The notes below the pieces were generated by a model. The model made no database searches. It was not told the DNA's origin and saw nothing but the letters and a program-made list of their open reading frames with translations. This document shows, in pieces, positions 7,322 through 16,282 of a stretch of 48,866 nucleotides of DNA. The position numbers and the translations under genes were made by a program. Position 1 is the first letter of the stretch, and each line of letters opens with the position of its first letter. Origin of the DNA: Clostridia bacterium. GTDB taxonomy: Bacteria > Bacillota > Clostridia > Oscillospirales > Acutalibacteraceae. The stretch is from assembly GCA_017414965.1 (NCBI GenBank), contig JAFQJL010000013.1:1-48866 (forward strand). Direction: 5' to 3'.

Positions 7322-8284
7322 ATGATACAGGTCAAAAATCTGACCAAGAATTACGGCAGCCACGTCGCGGTCGACGATATCAGCTTCTCCATTGCGGAGG
7401 GCGAGATCATCGGATTTCTGGGGCCGAACGGCGCCGGCAAATCCACCACGATGAATATGCTGACCGGCTACCTGTCGGCGACGGCCGGCGAGATCGTCAT
7501 TGACGGTCACGACGTGCTCAATGAGCCGAACGAGGCGAAAGCCAGCATCGGTTATCTGCCGGAGCTGCCGCCGTTGTATATGGATATGACGGTGCGCGAG
7601 TACTTAAACTTTATGTACGATCTGAAAAAGTGCAAGCTGCCGCGTGCCAAGCACATTGCGGAGATCTGCCGGATCGTGAAGATCGAAGGGGTGTATGAGC
7701 GCCTGATCAAGAACCTTTCGAAAGGTTATCGCCAGCGCGTTGGTATTGCGCAGGCGTTGATCGGCAATCCGCCGGTTCTCATTTTGGACGAGCCGACCGT
7801 CGGTTTGGATCCGATGCAGATCATCGAGATCCGCACGCTCATCAAGACGCTGGGGCGGCATCACACGGTCATTTTGTCCTCCCATATCCTGCCGGAGGTG
7901 GAGGCGGTGTGCGACCGCCTGATCATCATCAACCACGGGCAGATCGTGGCGGATGCCACACCGAAGCAGCTGTCGGAGGAATATTCGGCCAGCCGTCACT
8001 TGACGGTGCGCGTTGCCGGCGGAGAGCAGGCGGTGGTCGAACTGGTGTCCAAGGTGCCGGGCGTCAAGAAGGTGTCGGTGCTGGGTGAAAAGGAACCGGG
8101 CTCGGTCGACCTGCTGATCGAGCAAGCAGACGACGCCGACGTTCGCGCCGAGCTGTTTGCACGGCTGGCGGCACGGAACTGGCCGATCCTGTCGCTCCGT
8201 TCGTCTGAACGGACGCTGGAAGAGATCTTTATGTCGCTGATCCATCAGCCGACGACCAAAAAGAACGGAGGTGTGTCCGTATGA
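7322..8284 (+). CDS. ABC transporter ATP-binding protein, GldA/ABC-2 type
   Basis: A 320-residue ATPase with Walker A GPNGAGKSTT (near residue 38), signature LSKGYRQRVG, Walker B ILILDEP followed by TVGLDP, and the switch His in ILSSHIL. The last ~90 residues form the C-terminal extension seen in ABC-2 drug/polymer exporters. It overlaps the permease gene by 4 nt (ATGA), so the two are coupled. Start ATG 7322 has GGGAGG 5-10 nt upstream. The following genes show it belongs to a Gld-like complex found in many Firmicutes, whose substrate is not known. Confidence 0.9.
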   Translation: MIQVKNLTKNYGSHVAVDDISFSIAEGEIIGFLGPNGAGKSTTMNMLTGYLSATAGEIVIDGHDVLNEPNEAKASIGYLPELPPLYMDMTVREYLNFMYDLKKCKLPRAKHIAEICRIVKIEGVYERLIKNLSKGYRQRVGIAQALIGNPPVLILDEPTVGLDPMQIIEIRTLIKTLGRHHTVILSSHILPEVEAVCDRLIIINHGQIVADATPKQLSEEYSASRHLTVRVAGGEQAVVELVSKVPGVKKVSVLGEKEPGSVDLLIEQADDADVRAELFARLAARNWPILSLRSSERTLEEIFMSLIHQPTTKKNGGVSV

Positions 8285-8994
8285 TCGCGGTTTTCAAACG
8301 AGAATTTAAGGCGTTGTTTACCAGCCCGATCGCGTATTTTGTGTGGGCGCTGTTGTTCTTCTTCGCCGGTTTGTATTTCTATAGCTACAATATTTTGGGT
8401 GGCCAGACCGATCTTTCGGGCGTGTTTGGCATTCTGCATACCATCTCGCTGTTGCTGGTGGTGCCGATCTTGACCATGCGGCTGTTCTCGGAGGAACGCC
8501 GCAACCGCACCGACCAAGCGTTGTTTACCGCGCCGGTATCCTTGACGGGTGTGGTGCTCGGCAAGTTCTTTGCGGCGTTTTTGGTGTTCGCGCTGGGTGT
8601 GGCCATCATCTTTGTGTTGGCGGTGGTCATCGCGATGTTCGGCGCCACGCCGGCGTGGGCGAGCATTATCGGCAACTACGTGGGAATTCTGCTATTGAGC
8701 GGCAACCTGATCGCCGCCGGCCTGTTTTTCTCCACGCTGACCGAAAGTCAGTTTATTTCAGCGCTTTTAACCTTTGCGTTTTCGTTCGTGCTGCTGTTGT
8801 TTGACAGCTTGGCCTCGCTGTTCTCCGAGGTGGCGTGGCTGAAAACGGCGATCGAGTTTTTGTCGGTCAATACCCGCTATCAGGAATTCGCCGCCGGCGC
8901 GATTTCTTACGGAAACGTGATCTTCTTTTTGAGTATGCAAGCGTTGTTCCTGTTCCTGTCGGTGCGTGTGCTCGACAGTCGGAAATGGCAGTAA
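8281..8994 (+). CDS. ABC-2 type permease, GldF-like
   Basis: A 237-residue membrane protein with six hydrophobic segments, typical of ABC-2 permeases. It opens with IAVFKREFKALFTSPIAYF, the conserved cytosolic amphipathic helix and first loop of the GldF/NosY group, and contains RLFSEERRNRTDQALFTAPVS, the conserved element that contacts the ATPase. Its start overlaps the ATPase stop. It should form the membrane channel with the ATPase encoded just upstream. Confidence 0.88.
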   Translation: MIAVFKREFKALFTSPIAYFVWALLFFFAGLYFYSYNILGGQTDLSGVFGILHTISLLLVVPILTMRLFSEERRNRTDQALFTAPVSLTGVVLGKFFAAFLVFALGVAIIFVLAVVIAMFGATPAWASIIGNYVGILLLSGNLIAAGLFFSTLTESQFISALLTFAFSFVLLLFDSLASLFSEVAWLKTAIEFLSVNTRYQEFAAGAISYGNVIFFLSMQALFLFLSVRVLDSRKWQ

Positions 8995-9008
8995 GGAGGT
9001 GTCACCGT

Positions 9009-10724
9009 ATGGCTTTTGAAGAGAAAGAGAAAAACGAGCTTCCCGAGGAGGAGACCGAGCGCACCGTGGCCGGTTTTGAATCGGATGAGGTGACGCTTTC
9101 GCAGACGGCGGAGAGCGCCGAGCTGCTCGACGAGATTTTGGAAAACGAGGATACGGTCGCAGAGGACGAAGCTCCTGCGGAAGAAACCAAGCGGAAGTTC
9201 ACGCTGCCGAAGTTCTCGTTTAAACGGGATGGCCGCCGTGTCCGTGCCGGTACGGCCGCTATGATCTTGACGGTCGTGGTGGTGGCGGCGATCTTCCTGC
9301 TCAACGTCATTGTGGGCATTGTCGAGGATCGCTGGCCGATCAAGATCGACACCACCGAAACGCAGATCTATACATTGTCGGACGAGGCGACGGACTACGC
9401 CAAGGGCATCAAAAAAGAGGTGCAGATCGTGGTGTGTCTGGCCGAGACGGCGCTGACCGCGCCGAGCACCGGTATGGATGCGTTTGACAGTATGTATAAG
9501 CAGCTGCACGCGGCGCTGGATAGCTTCCGTTCGCTGTCGGGCGGCAAGGTGTCGGTGGAATACATTGACTTAAACGAGCAGCCGATCCGTGCGGTAACCT
9601 ACACCGAAATGGGCGCGACCGACGGCAGCGTGGTGTTTATCTGCGGCGAAAACAGTCGTGTGCTGGACATCACGACGGATTTTACCAGTCACTCGATGAC
9701 GGAAGTGTACAACGCGATGTACCAAGGACAATCGGTGACGCCGACCTCCATTGTGGAGACGACGCTTGCGGTCAGCATCGAAGCGGTGGCCGGCGAGAAG
9801 GTGGCGTCGGTGGCGGTGTTGACCGGCCACAGCGCCAGCGAGTACGTGGTAAGCGACATTAGCTCGTTGCTGACCAAGACCGGTTACAACGTGACCGCGC
9901 TGGATATCACCACGCAGGCAGAAATTCCGGAGGATGCAGCGCTCTTGGTTATTCCGGCGCCGAACGAGGATTATACCAAGGACGAGATCGCGCGGATCCG
10001 TCAGTGGGTGGAAAACGACAATAACTACAACCATCATTTGTTGGTGGTGCCCTCTTTGGTGGAAACTCCCAACCTCGAAATGTATGTGGAGGACACGCTC
10101 GGTGTGGTGATCACCGAGCAGTTGGTCGCACAGACCGACAGCAGCTATATTTACAGCGGCATTCAGAATCCGTTGTATTCCTACGCGGACGGCGCGGAGA
10201 CCGAATTCACCTCCGGCGACCGCGTGTTGGCGCCGTACACCCGTCGGTTGTTGGAAGCTGGCGACCGACCGGAATTTACCACGCTGTTCAGCTTCCCGGA
10301 ATCGGCCCGCCTGAGCAGTTTGGAGGACGTGTACGCCGCCGAGGAGGCCGGCAACACCAACTACGCGCTGACCGAGCCGAATGCGTCGGATTACCCGCTG
10401 GTCGGTGCGACGCTTTCCTCGACCTATTACTACAACAGCGATAACGAAAGCGCCACTCACGGCTTGGTGATCGGCTCGTTCTACTTTATGACCGGTTTAA
10501 GCTCGATCGACGAGAACGGCGATTTGGTGGAGAACACCGTCAACCACATTCTCGATAAGGGCGACAGCATCGAGTTTGACGATAAGACGCTGGATTCCGG
10601 CAACGTGTTGTCGGTGGATTCGGCGGCGACGGCGCTGACGGTCTTTGTCATCTTTGTGGCGCTGGTGCCGGTGGCGACGCTGGTGGTCTGCTTGGTCGTG
10701 TTCCTCAAACGGAGGCACCTGTGA
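9009..10724 (+). CDS. GldG-like ABC transporter auxiliary protein
   Basis: A 571-residue protein starting at ATG 9009 (AAGGAGG about 10 nt upstream). The first ~75 residues are very acidic (many Glu/Asp) and cytosolic. A membrane helix lies around residues 80-100, then a large outer domain matching GldG/ABC_transp_aux: DTTETQIYTLSDEATDYAKGIKKEVQIVV at its start, split by this annotation only for length, and a Rossmann-like segment with VLTGHSASEYVVSDISSLL. A C-terminal helix at ~540-562 returns it to the membrane. GldG proteins pair with GldF/GldA-type ABC systems; in Firmicutes their role is not settled. It overlaps the next gene by 4 nt. Confidence 0.85.
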   Translation: MAFEEKEKNELPEEETERTVAGFESDEVTLSQTAESAELLDEILENEDTVAEDEAPAEETKRKFTLPKFSFKRDGRRVRAGTAAMILTVVVVAAIFLLNVIVGIVEDRWPIKIDTTETQIYTLSDEATDYAKGIKKEVQIVVCLAETALTAPSTGMDAFDSMYKQLHAALDSFRSLSGGKVSVEYIDLNEQPIRAVTYTEMGATDGSVVFICGENSRVLDITTDFTSHSMTEVYNAMYQGQSVTPTSIVETTLAVSIEAVAGEKVASVAVLTGHSASEYVVSDISSLLTKTGYNVTALDITTQAEIPEDAALLVIPAPNEDYTKDEIARIRQWVENDNNYNHHLLVVPSLVETPNLEMYVEDTLGVVITEQLVAQTDSSYIYSGIQNPLYSYADGAETEFTSGDRVLAPYTRRLLEAGDRPEFTTLFSFPESARLSSLEDVYAAEEAGNTNYALTEPNASDYPLVGATLSSTYYYNSDNESATHGLVIGSFYFMTGLSSIDENGDLVENTVNHILDKGDSIEFDDKTLDSGNVLSVDSAATALTVFVIFVALVPVATLVVCLVVFLKRRHL

Positions 10725-12271
10725 TGACGAAACGTACACGAAACGCGATTCTCGGCGGTGCGGTGTTGTTGGTGCTGGTGGCGGCGCTGGTTGTGCTGCT
10801 GCTGTTGCCGGAAGCACCGCCGGCCGACGATTCGGAATCTCCGGCGACCGAGGCGATGGATCCGCTGGTGGATAAATCGGTGGAGGTCGCCGACGGTGAA
10901 ACGGCGCCGGAGGTCGTGCAATCGGTCACGATCGCGCGCGAGGGCGAGACCTTTACCATCAAGCCCAATGCAGACGGCGTGTACGCCGTAGAAGCCTACG
11001 CCGATCTGCCGGTGTACGAGTCGGCGGTGGAGATTTTGTTTGACGAGCTGGAAACCATCACGCCGGAGAGCAAGCTGGAAACGCCGCTGACCGATCCGAC
11101 TCCGTTTGGATTCGGTGACAAGGGCATTCAGGTCTCGGTCACCTATACCGACGGCGATACCTACGCCTTCGAACTGGGCGATAAGGTGGCCACCGGCAGT
11201 GGATATTACTACCGCGAAAAGGATGCCAACACGATCTACGTGGCCGGCACCATGCTGGCGGAAACGGTCGACGAGCCGTCCACCTACTACGTGGGGCGCT
11301 CGCTGACGACCGAGCCGCAAAAGCGGGAGGACGATGAGACCGGTACGGCTCAGCTGATGAAGGTGGAAGTGACCGGTGTCGAGCGTGAGCCGCTGACCAT
11401 CCGCTATAAGCGCGAGGGCGACCGCGCATCGCTTACGGATCTCTGCAATTATCTGATCGAGGTGCCGGTGGTGACCTCCACCAATCTGGAGGTTATGTCC
11501 GACTGGCAAACGAAGTTTAACAATCTTTCGGCGATGGAGGTCTTGGTGGCACATCCCACGGCGGCGCAAAAAGCGCAGTACGGGCTGGACGCGCCGAAGA
11601 TCACCGCCTATCTGACGCTGGGGGTGCACACCACCACCGAGAACGAGGAAGGCGACGTCACCGCGACCGAGGTGTACAACGCGCGGACGTACACGCTGTA
11701 TGCCGGCGACACCAACGCCGACGGCGACTATTATATGATGGTCGATGGATTGGATATCGTGTTCTTGGTCGGCTCGACCGACGCGGCGTTTATGGGCGCG
11801 ACCTTTGACGACGTGGTGTTGGAGACGCCGCTGGACAGCCGTATTCAAGACGTGGAGCGCGTGGTGATCACCGCGAACGGCAAGACGCATACCTTTGTGC
11901 TGACGCACGTCGCCGGCAAGGAGGACGAGGAGATCGAGCTGTTGGTCAACGCCGATGGCGATCCTAAGAGCGATCCGGATAACTTCCGTGCGTTTTACAG
12001 CCTGATCGTCAGTATGGAACGGCACAAAGGCGTTACCGATGCCGAAGCGGACGCGTTTATGGCAGGAAATCCGGCGATGAGCGCCGAGATCACCTTGGAG
12101 CGCTTGGACGGCGACGATGAGCAGGTGCAGTTCTACGAATACGACGGCAACCGCACGCTGATCGTCCGCAAGGACGGACGGCGGTATCTGGTCAAGACCG
12201 CCAACGTGGAAACGATCCTGCGCCAGATGGAAAACGTACTGGCCGGCAAAACGGTTGTGGAAGTGTATTAA
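10721..12271 (+). CDS. DUF4340 domain-containing protein of the Gld-like operon
   Basis: A 516-residue protein with one N-terminal membrane anchor (residues ~8-28, rich in Leu/Val) and an acidic extracellular body containing repeated DUF4340-like beta-rich units, for example LTDPTPFGFGDKGIQVSVTY with a DGDTY-FELGDK segment. DUF4340 proteins regularly follow GldG-like genes and are taken to be outer partners of the ABC complex. It is translationally coupled to the preceding gene (ATGA overlap) and is the last gene before a terminator. Together 7322-12271 form one operon of four proteins. Confidence 0.82.
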   Translation: MMTKRTRNAILGGAVLLVLVAALVVLLLLPEAPPADDSESPATEAMDPLVDKSVEVADGETAPEVVQSVTIAREGETFTIKPNADGVYAVEAYADLPVYESAVEILFDELETITPESKLETPLTDPTPFGFGDKGIQVSVTYTDGDTYAFELGDKVATGSGYYYREKDANTIYVAGTMLAETVDEPSTYYVGRSLTTEPQKREDDETGTAQLMKVEVTGVEREPLTIRYKREGDRASLTDLCNYLIEVPVVTSTNLEVMSDWQTKFNNLSAMEVLVAHPTAAQKAQYGLDAPKITAYLTLGVHTTTENEEGDVTATEVYNARTYTLYAGDTNADGDYYMMVDGLDIVFLVGSTDAAFMGATFDDVVLETPLDSRIQDVERVVITANGKTHTFVLTHVAGKEDEEIELLVNADGDPKSDPDNFRAFYSLIVSMERHKGVTDAEADAFMAGNPAMSAEITLERLDGDDEQVQFYEYDGNRTLIVRKDGRRYLVKTANVETILRQMENVLAGKTVVEVY

Positions 12272-12280
12272 ATCCGCATA

Positions 12281-12317
12281 AAAAATCCCTGCAAGGACAT
12301 TCCTTGCAGGGATTTTT
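12281..12317. terminator. Bidirectional terminator between convergent operons
   Basis: A 17-bp perfect stem (12281-12297 with 12301-12317) with a 3-nt loop and A/T tracts on both arms, between the DUF4340 gene and argS. Confidence 0.9.
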
Positions 12318-12328
12318 GTGTTTTAAGA

Positions 12329-14068
12329 TTACATTTTGTCCGGCACCGAGACGTTCAACAGCGTCAGCGCACAGCGCAGCGTGATGCGCGCGGCGTCGCA
12401 CAGGCTCAGGCGCGCTTGCATAAGGGCTTCGTCCTCGCCCTTGACGCGGCAGGCGTTGTAGAATTTGTGGAACAAGGTCGCCAGTTCGGTGCAGTAGCGG
12501 GTGATCCGCGAGGGATCGCGCGCATCCGACGCGTCGATCAACTCCTGCGTAAAGCCGGCGATAAAACGGATGAGTTCCTTTTCCTCCGGCGTGACCAACA
12601 GCGCCAGTTCCTCGGCGGTGCAGGCACGCGGGCGGATGCCCTCTTCTTCGAGCTTGCGGAAGATGGAGCAGATGCGCGCGTGCGCATACTGAACGTAATA
12701 AACGGGGTTTTGCGAGGATTGCTCGATCGCGAGACCCAGATCAAAGTCCATACGCGTGGAGGGTGCTTGCATATTGAAATAGAAGCGGGCGGCATCGGCC
12801 GGCACTTCGTCGAGCAGGTCGGCGAGCTGAATGGCCTTGCCGGTGCGCTTGGACATCCGCACGACCTCGCCGTCGCGCATCAGACGGACCAACTGGATCA
12901 ATACGACCTCCAGCTTGTCGCCGTCCTCGCCGATGGCATCCATTGCGCCCTTCATACGGGCGACGTGACCGTGGTGGTCGGCGCCCCAGACGTCGATGCA
13001 GCGGTCAAATCCGCGGCGGAATTTGTTGCGGTGGTAGGCGATGTCGGCGGTAAAGTAGGTGGGGTTGCCGTTCTGGCGGACCAGCACGTCGTCTTTCAAC
13101 TCCAGCTTGTCGATCTCCGCCTGCGACTTGCCTTCCGCCAGCAATTTGGCGGTCAGCACCTCGGCGTTCTTGTACCACAAGGCGCCCTCTTTTTCGTAGG
13201 TCAATCCCTTTTTGGTGAGGATATCGATCACTTCTTGCAGTTCACCGCTTTGGTGGAGGGTGGATTCCTGAAACCACTCGTCATAGAAGATGCGGTATTT
13301 TTCCAAATCGAGATGCATCTTATCGATGTTCAGCGGCAGGGCATACGCCACCAACGCCGCCCGACGCTCCTCCTCGGAGACGTCGAGATAACGGTCGCCG
13401 AACTGGTCAGCAAACGCCGCGGCGTGCGCCTTAATATCGTCGCCGTGGTAGCTGTCCTCCGGCAGCTCGACCGCGTCTTCACCGCGGAAGATCTGCTGAT
13501 AGCGAATATCCAGCGACAGACCGAATTTTTCGATCTGGTTGCCGGCGTCGTTGATGTAGAATTCGCGCCATACCTCGTAGCCGGCGGCGTCCATAATAGC
13601 GGCCAGACAATCGCCCAGCGCACCGCCGCGCGCGTTGCCCATATGCATCGGACCGGTCGGGTTGGCGGAAACAAATTCCACCATCACGCGCTCGCCCTTG
13701 CCGTAATCGCTGCGACCGTAGGCGTCGCCTTTTTCCAGCACCTCTGCGACCGCCGCACCGTAGTACGCGGGCGAGAGGAAGAAATTCACAAACCCGGGAC
13801 CGGCCACTTCGGCTTTTTCCAAAAACGTGTCGGACAGATCCATCTGCGCCACCAACGCCTCGGCGATCTGCCGCGGCGCTTTGCGCAGGGCGCGCGCCGA
13901 TACCATCGCGACGTTTGCGGCCAAATCGCCGTTTTTGCGATCGGCCGGAATTTCCACGCGGTAAGCCGGCAACTCGGCCTCCGGCAGTTCGCCGGCGGCG
14001 ACGGCCGCAGCGAGTGCGGCGGCTACACGATCGCGCAGTTGCTGTTCTGCTAATTGAACGGTTGTCAT
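12329..14068 (-). CDS. argS: Arginyl-tRNA synthetase
   Basis: A 579-residue class I synthetase that charges tRNA-Arg. An N-terminal Add-1 domain (residues 1-~115) precedes the catalytic core with SANPTGPMHMGNARGG, whose HMGN is the HIGH motif; RMSKRTGKAI is the KMSKS-like loop, and the C-terminal alpha-helical anticodon domain contains the DALURR features (YVQYAHARICSI). The start ATG 14068 follows AAAGGAG. It is the last gene of a murI-DUF1934-argS operon, an arrangement common in Clostridia. Confidence 0.96.
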   Translation of the reverse strand: MTTVQLAEQQLRDRVAAALAAAVAAGELPEAELPAYRVEIPADRKNGDLAANVAMVSARALRKAPRQIAEALVAQMDLSDTFLEKAEVAGPGFVNFFLSPAYYGAAVAEVLEKGDAYGRSDYGKGERVMVEFVSANPTGPMHMGNARGGALGDCLAAIMDAAGYEVWREFYINDAGNQIEKFGLSLDIRYQQIFRGEDAVELPEDSYHGDDIKAHAAAFADQFGDRYLDVSEEERRAALVAYALPLNIDKMHLDLEKYRIFYDEWFQESTLHQSGELQEVIDILTKKGLTYEKEGALWYKNAEVLTAKLLAEGKSQAEIDKLELKDDVLVRQNGNPTYFTADIAYHRNKFRRGFDRCIDVWGADHHGHVARMKGAMDAIGEDGDKLEVVLIQLVRLMRDGEVVRMSKRTGKAIQLADLLDEVPADAARFYFNMQAPSTRMDFDLGLAIEQSSQNPVYYVQYAHARICSIFRKLEEEGIRPRACTAEELALLVTPEEKELIRFIAGFTQELIDASDARDPSRITRYCTELATLFHKFYNACRVKGEDEALMQARLSLCDAARITLRCALTLLNVSVPDKM

Positions 14069-14114
14069 ATTAAAACTCCTTTGCGGTGCACGGCAGTCTG
14101 CCGTTCGCGTTAAT

Positions 14115-14543
14115 TTATATCGGTTTGGCGGTGATGATCATATGATGATCCGCCGGTTCGCCGGGACCGAAATACATGTGATAATGCAGTTCCCAACGGA
14201 AGCCGTCGCGCTGTTGCTCACGCGAGCAAGACAGTAGCTCGACGTCCGCCAGCAGATTGCCCATCGGGGTTTCAAAGGTGCAGGTCTCGCGTTTGCCGGC
14301 GGTCAGCTTCATAAACGAATTGACAGGACCTTTGCGGGAGACCGCGCCGTGATCGGCACCCAACAACACGCTGACGTCGGTAACCGTACCGTCGGTGTCC
14401 TGCTCTTTGTAAGACGGCAGATACACGTCTGCGCCGTCCTTATAGACGCAGGTGCCTGCTACCTCAATGCCGACGGTATCCGACTGACCATCCATAGTGA
14501 TGTGGTTGTTCAGCGTGATCCAAACGGAGGTTGTATTCTTCAT
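14115..14543 (-). CDS. DUF1934 (YwiB-like) family protein
   Basis: A 142-residue, soluble, beta-rich protein. The pattern of a SYKEQDTDGTVTDV strand pair and a METPMG-like segment (CTFETPMGNLLADV) fits DUF1934, a calycin-like beta-barrel family whose genes often lie next to argS. The function is unknown. It starts at ATG 14543, just after murI, and precedes argS by about 46 nt, so it shares their transcript. Confidence 0.82.
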   Translation of the reverse strand: MKNTTSVWITLNNHITMDGQSDTVGIEVAGTCVYKDGADVYLPSYKEQDTDGTVTDVSVLLGADHGAVSRKGPVNSFMKLTAGKRETCTFETPMGNLLADVELLSCSREQQRDGFRWELHYHMYFGPGEPADHHMIITAKPI

Positions 14544-14551
14544 AGGTCACC

Positions 14552-15361
14552 TCAAAGTGAATGGATATCCACTAAGCGAATGTCGGTGGCTTCGCGTCCC
14601 AAAAAAGATCGGGATACTTCGGCGAAATTCTGCGACAAATCGCTGACGTAGAAAACCGTGCCGCCGTCCTGTGCCGGATCGCACAGCGCGTCCGTGCCGG
14701 CAAGCAGCTTGGCACACGCGCGGGCGGCTTCTTGGCCGGCGGAGATCAGGGTAACCTCGTCACCCAAAAACGCCCGAATGTGCGCGGTCAAAAGCGGGAA
14801 ATGGGTGCAGCCGAGAATCAGTGTGTCGATCTGCTGTTCTTTTAACGGCTGCAGATACCGCGCCACCGCCAGCCGTGCGATCTCGTCATCCTCGCCGATC
14901 CAGCCGTTTTCCACCAGCGGCACCAGCATCGAGCACGCCTGCCCGAACACTTGCGTTTCCGGACGCAAGGCGGTGATCACGCCGGCGTATGAGCCCGACC
15001 GAACGGTCGCCGCCGTACCGATGATGCCGATGCGGTTGTTGTGGGTGGCAGCGACCGCCGCTTTGGCGGTGGGCTCCACCACGTCAATGGTCGGTACCGC
15101 GCGTGCGCGCAGATCGGCGTTGGCCACCGAACTGACCGTGCCGCAGGCGGCCACGATGATTTTCGCGTCCTGTTGCTCCAAAAAAAGGCAGTCCTGCGCC
15201 GCATAGCGCCGAATAACATCCTCACCGCGCGTACCGTAAGGTACGCGACCGGTATCGCCGAAATAGACAATGCGCTCGTGCGGAAGCACAGCTTCCAACT
15301 GGCGGACAGCCGTCAAGCCGCCCAAACCGGAATCGAATACGCCGATCGGCCGATTATCCAT
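14552..15361 (-). CDS. murI: Glutamate racemase
   Basis: A 269-residue cofactor-independent racemase supplying D-glutamate for peptidoglycan. It opens with IGVFDSGLGGLTAVR, has YFGDTGRVPYGTR, and both catalytic Cys: C73 in AACGTVSS and C185 in LILGCTHFP. The first motif normally reads CNTAS; here the Asn after Cys is Gly. In known structures that Asn helps hold the substrate carboxylate, so this is a notable change, but the rest is intact. ATG 15361 has GGAGGG upstream and a consensus promoter at 15415-15443. It leads the murI-DUF1934-argS operon. Confidence 0.93.
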   Translation of the reverse strand: MDNRPIGVFDSGLGGLTAVRQLEAVLPHERIVYFGDTGRVPYGTRGEDVIRRYAAQDCLFLEQQDAKIIVAACGTVSSVANADLRARAVPTIDVVEPTAKAAVAATHNNRIGIIGTAATVRSGSYAGVITALRPETQVFGQACSMLVPLVENGWIGEDDEIARLAVARYLQPLKEQQIDTLILGCTHFPLLTAHIRAFLGDEVTLISAGQEAARACAKLLAGTDALCDPAQDGGTVFYVSDLSQNFAEVSRSFLGREATDIRLVDIHSL

Positions 15362-15414
15362 GGTTTGCCCTCCTTTATATGGTACAGGATAAAATAAGAA
15401 AAATCCAATATAAT

Positions 15415-15443
15415 ATTATACGAGAGATGCCGACCTTTGTCAA
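15415..15443 (-). promoter_or_regulatory. Promoter of the murI operon
   Basis: Minus strand TTGACA (15443-15438), 17-nt spacer, TATAAT (15420-15415): perfect consensus. Confidence 0.88.
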
Positions 15444-15500
15444 GCGAAAAGGGCACGAAGCAAGTTTTGCACGATCGGACGACTTATTTATAAAAACCGC

Positions 15501-15529
15501 TTGACATTTACGGGCGACGGTGGTATAGT
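15501..15529 (+). promoter_or_regulatory. Promoter of the hexapeptide-protein/glmM operon
   Basis: TTGACA (15501-15506), 17 nt, TATAGT (15524-15529) with TGG before it. It diverges from the murI promoter; about 85 nt of leader precedes the start codon. Confidence 0.85.
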
Positions 15530-15614
15530 AGGCACAGTAGATTTTCACAAAAAGTCGGAAAAATTGCATTTTCGGGAAGAAACGATCTGTGTCAAATCAA
15601 AAGGAGGAAACCGT

Positions 15615-16280
15615 ATGGTGACTACCAAAGAATTGTTCGATCTGTCCCACAGCATAGCCGGTGAGTATCTGGGCGGGTTTGCGTATCCGTGGCAGGCGCT
15701 TGCCGGCATTAAAGAGTTGATCGTTACGCTGGGGGAGGCGTTGCCGCCCGAGCTGTTTGAGAAGCGTGGCGAAAACGTCTGGGTTGCGCGGTCGGCGCGC
15801 GTGGCACCCACCGCATATATCGGCGGTCCGTGCATCATCGACGAGAACGCCGAGGTGCGCCACGGTGCGTTTATCCGCGGCAGCGCCCTTGTCGGCAAGA
15901 ACGCGGTGGTCGGCAACTCCACCGAGCTGAAAAACGTGATCCTGTTTGATAACGTGCAGGTGCCGCATTACAACTACGTGGGCGATTCGGTGCTGGGCTA
16001 CAAGGCGCATATGGGGGCCGGCTCCATCACCTCCAACGTGAAAAGCGACAAGATGCCGGTGGTGATCCGCACGGCAGAAGAGTCGTTTGAAACCGGCCTG
16101 AAAAAGTGCGGCGCCATGCTGGGCGATTTTGTGGAGGTCGGCTGCAACAGTGTGTTAAATCCCGGTACGATCATCGGCCGCAACAGCAACGTGTACCCGA
16201 CCTCGTCGGTGCGGCAGGTCGTTCCGCCCTCGCATATTTATAAGGATAGCGAGCATATCGTGCCAAAGAAAGGTGAATGA
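15615..16280 (+). CDS. Left-handed beta-helix (hexapeptide repeat) transferase-like protein
   Basis: A 221-residue protein whose residues ~65-205 consist of hexapeptide repeats ([LIV]-G-x4), for example ARVAPTAYIGGPCIIDENA and VLNPGTIIGRNSNVYPTSSV, as in the C-terminal acetyltransferase half of GlmU. It lacks the N-terminal nucleotidyltransferase domain. Start ATG 15615 follows AAGGAGG. It overlaps the glmM region by context (3 nt apart), so a role in UDP-GlcNAc formation, acetylating glucosamine-1-phosphate, is plausible but inferred. Databases often label such proteins as UDP-N-acetylglucosamine pyrophosphorylase-related. Confidence 0.82.
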   Translation: MVTTKELFDLSHSIAGEYLGGFAYPWQALAGIKELIVTLGEALPPELFEKRGENVWVARSARVAPTAYIGGPCIIDENAEVRHGAFIRGSALVGKNAVVGNSTELKNVILFDNVQVPHYNYVGDSVLGYKAHMGAGSITSNVKSDKMPVVIRTAEESFETGLKKCGAMLGDFVEVGCNSVLNPGTIIGRNSNVYPTSSVRQVVPPSHIYKDSEHIVPKKGE

Positions 16281-16282
16281 GT

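Noticed and set aside
10481-12025. Minus-strand 514-codon open frame opposite the DUF4340 gene
   Set aside because: Shadow frame with His/Arg-rich low-complexity product; the plus-strand operon is complete and coupled.
12416-14053. Long plus-strand open frame of 545 codons opposite argS
   Set aside because: Antisense reading of argS in a GC-rich gene; the product is unlike any protein, and argS has all motifs.
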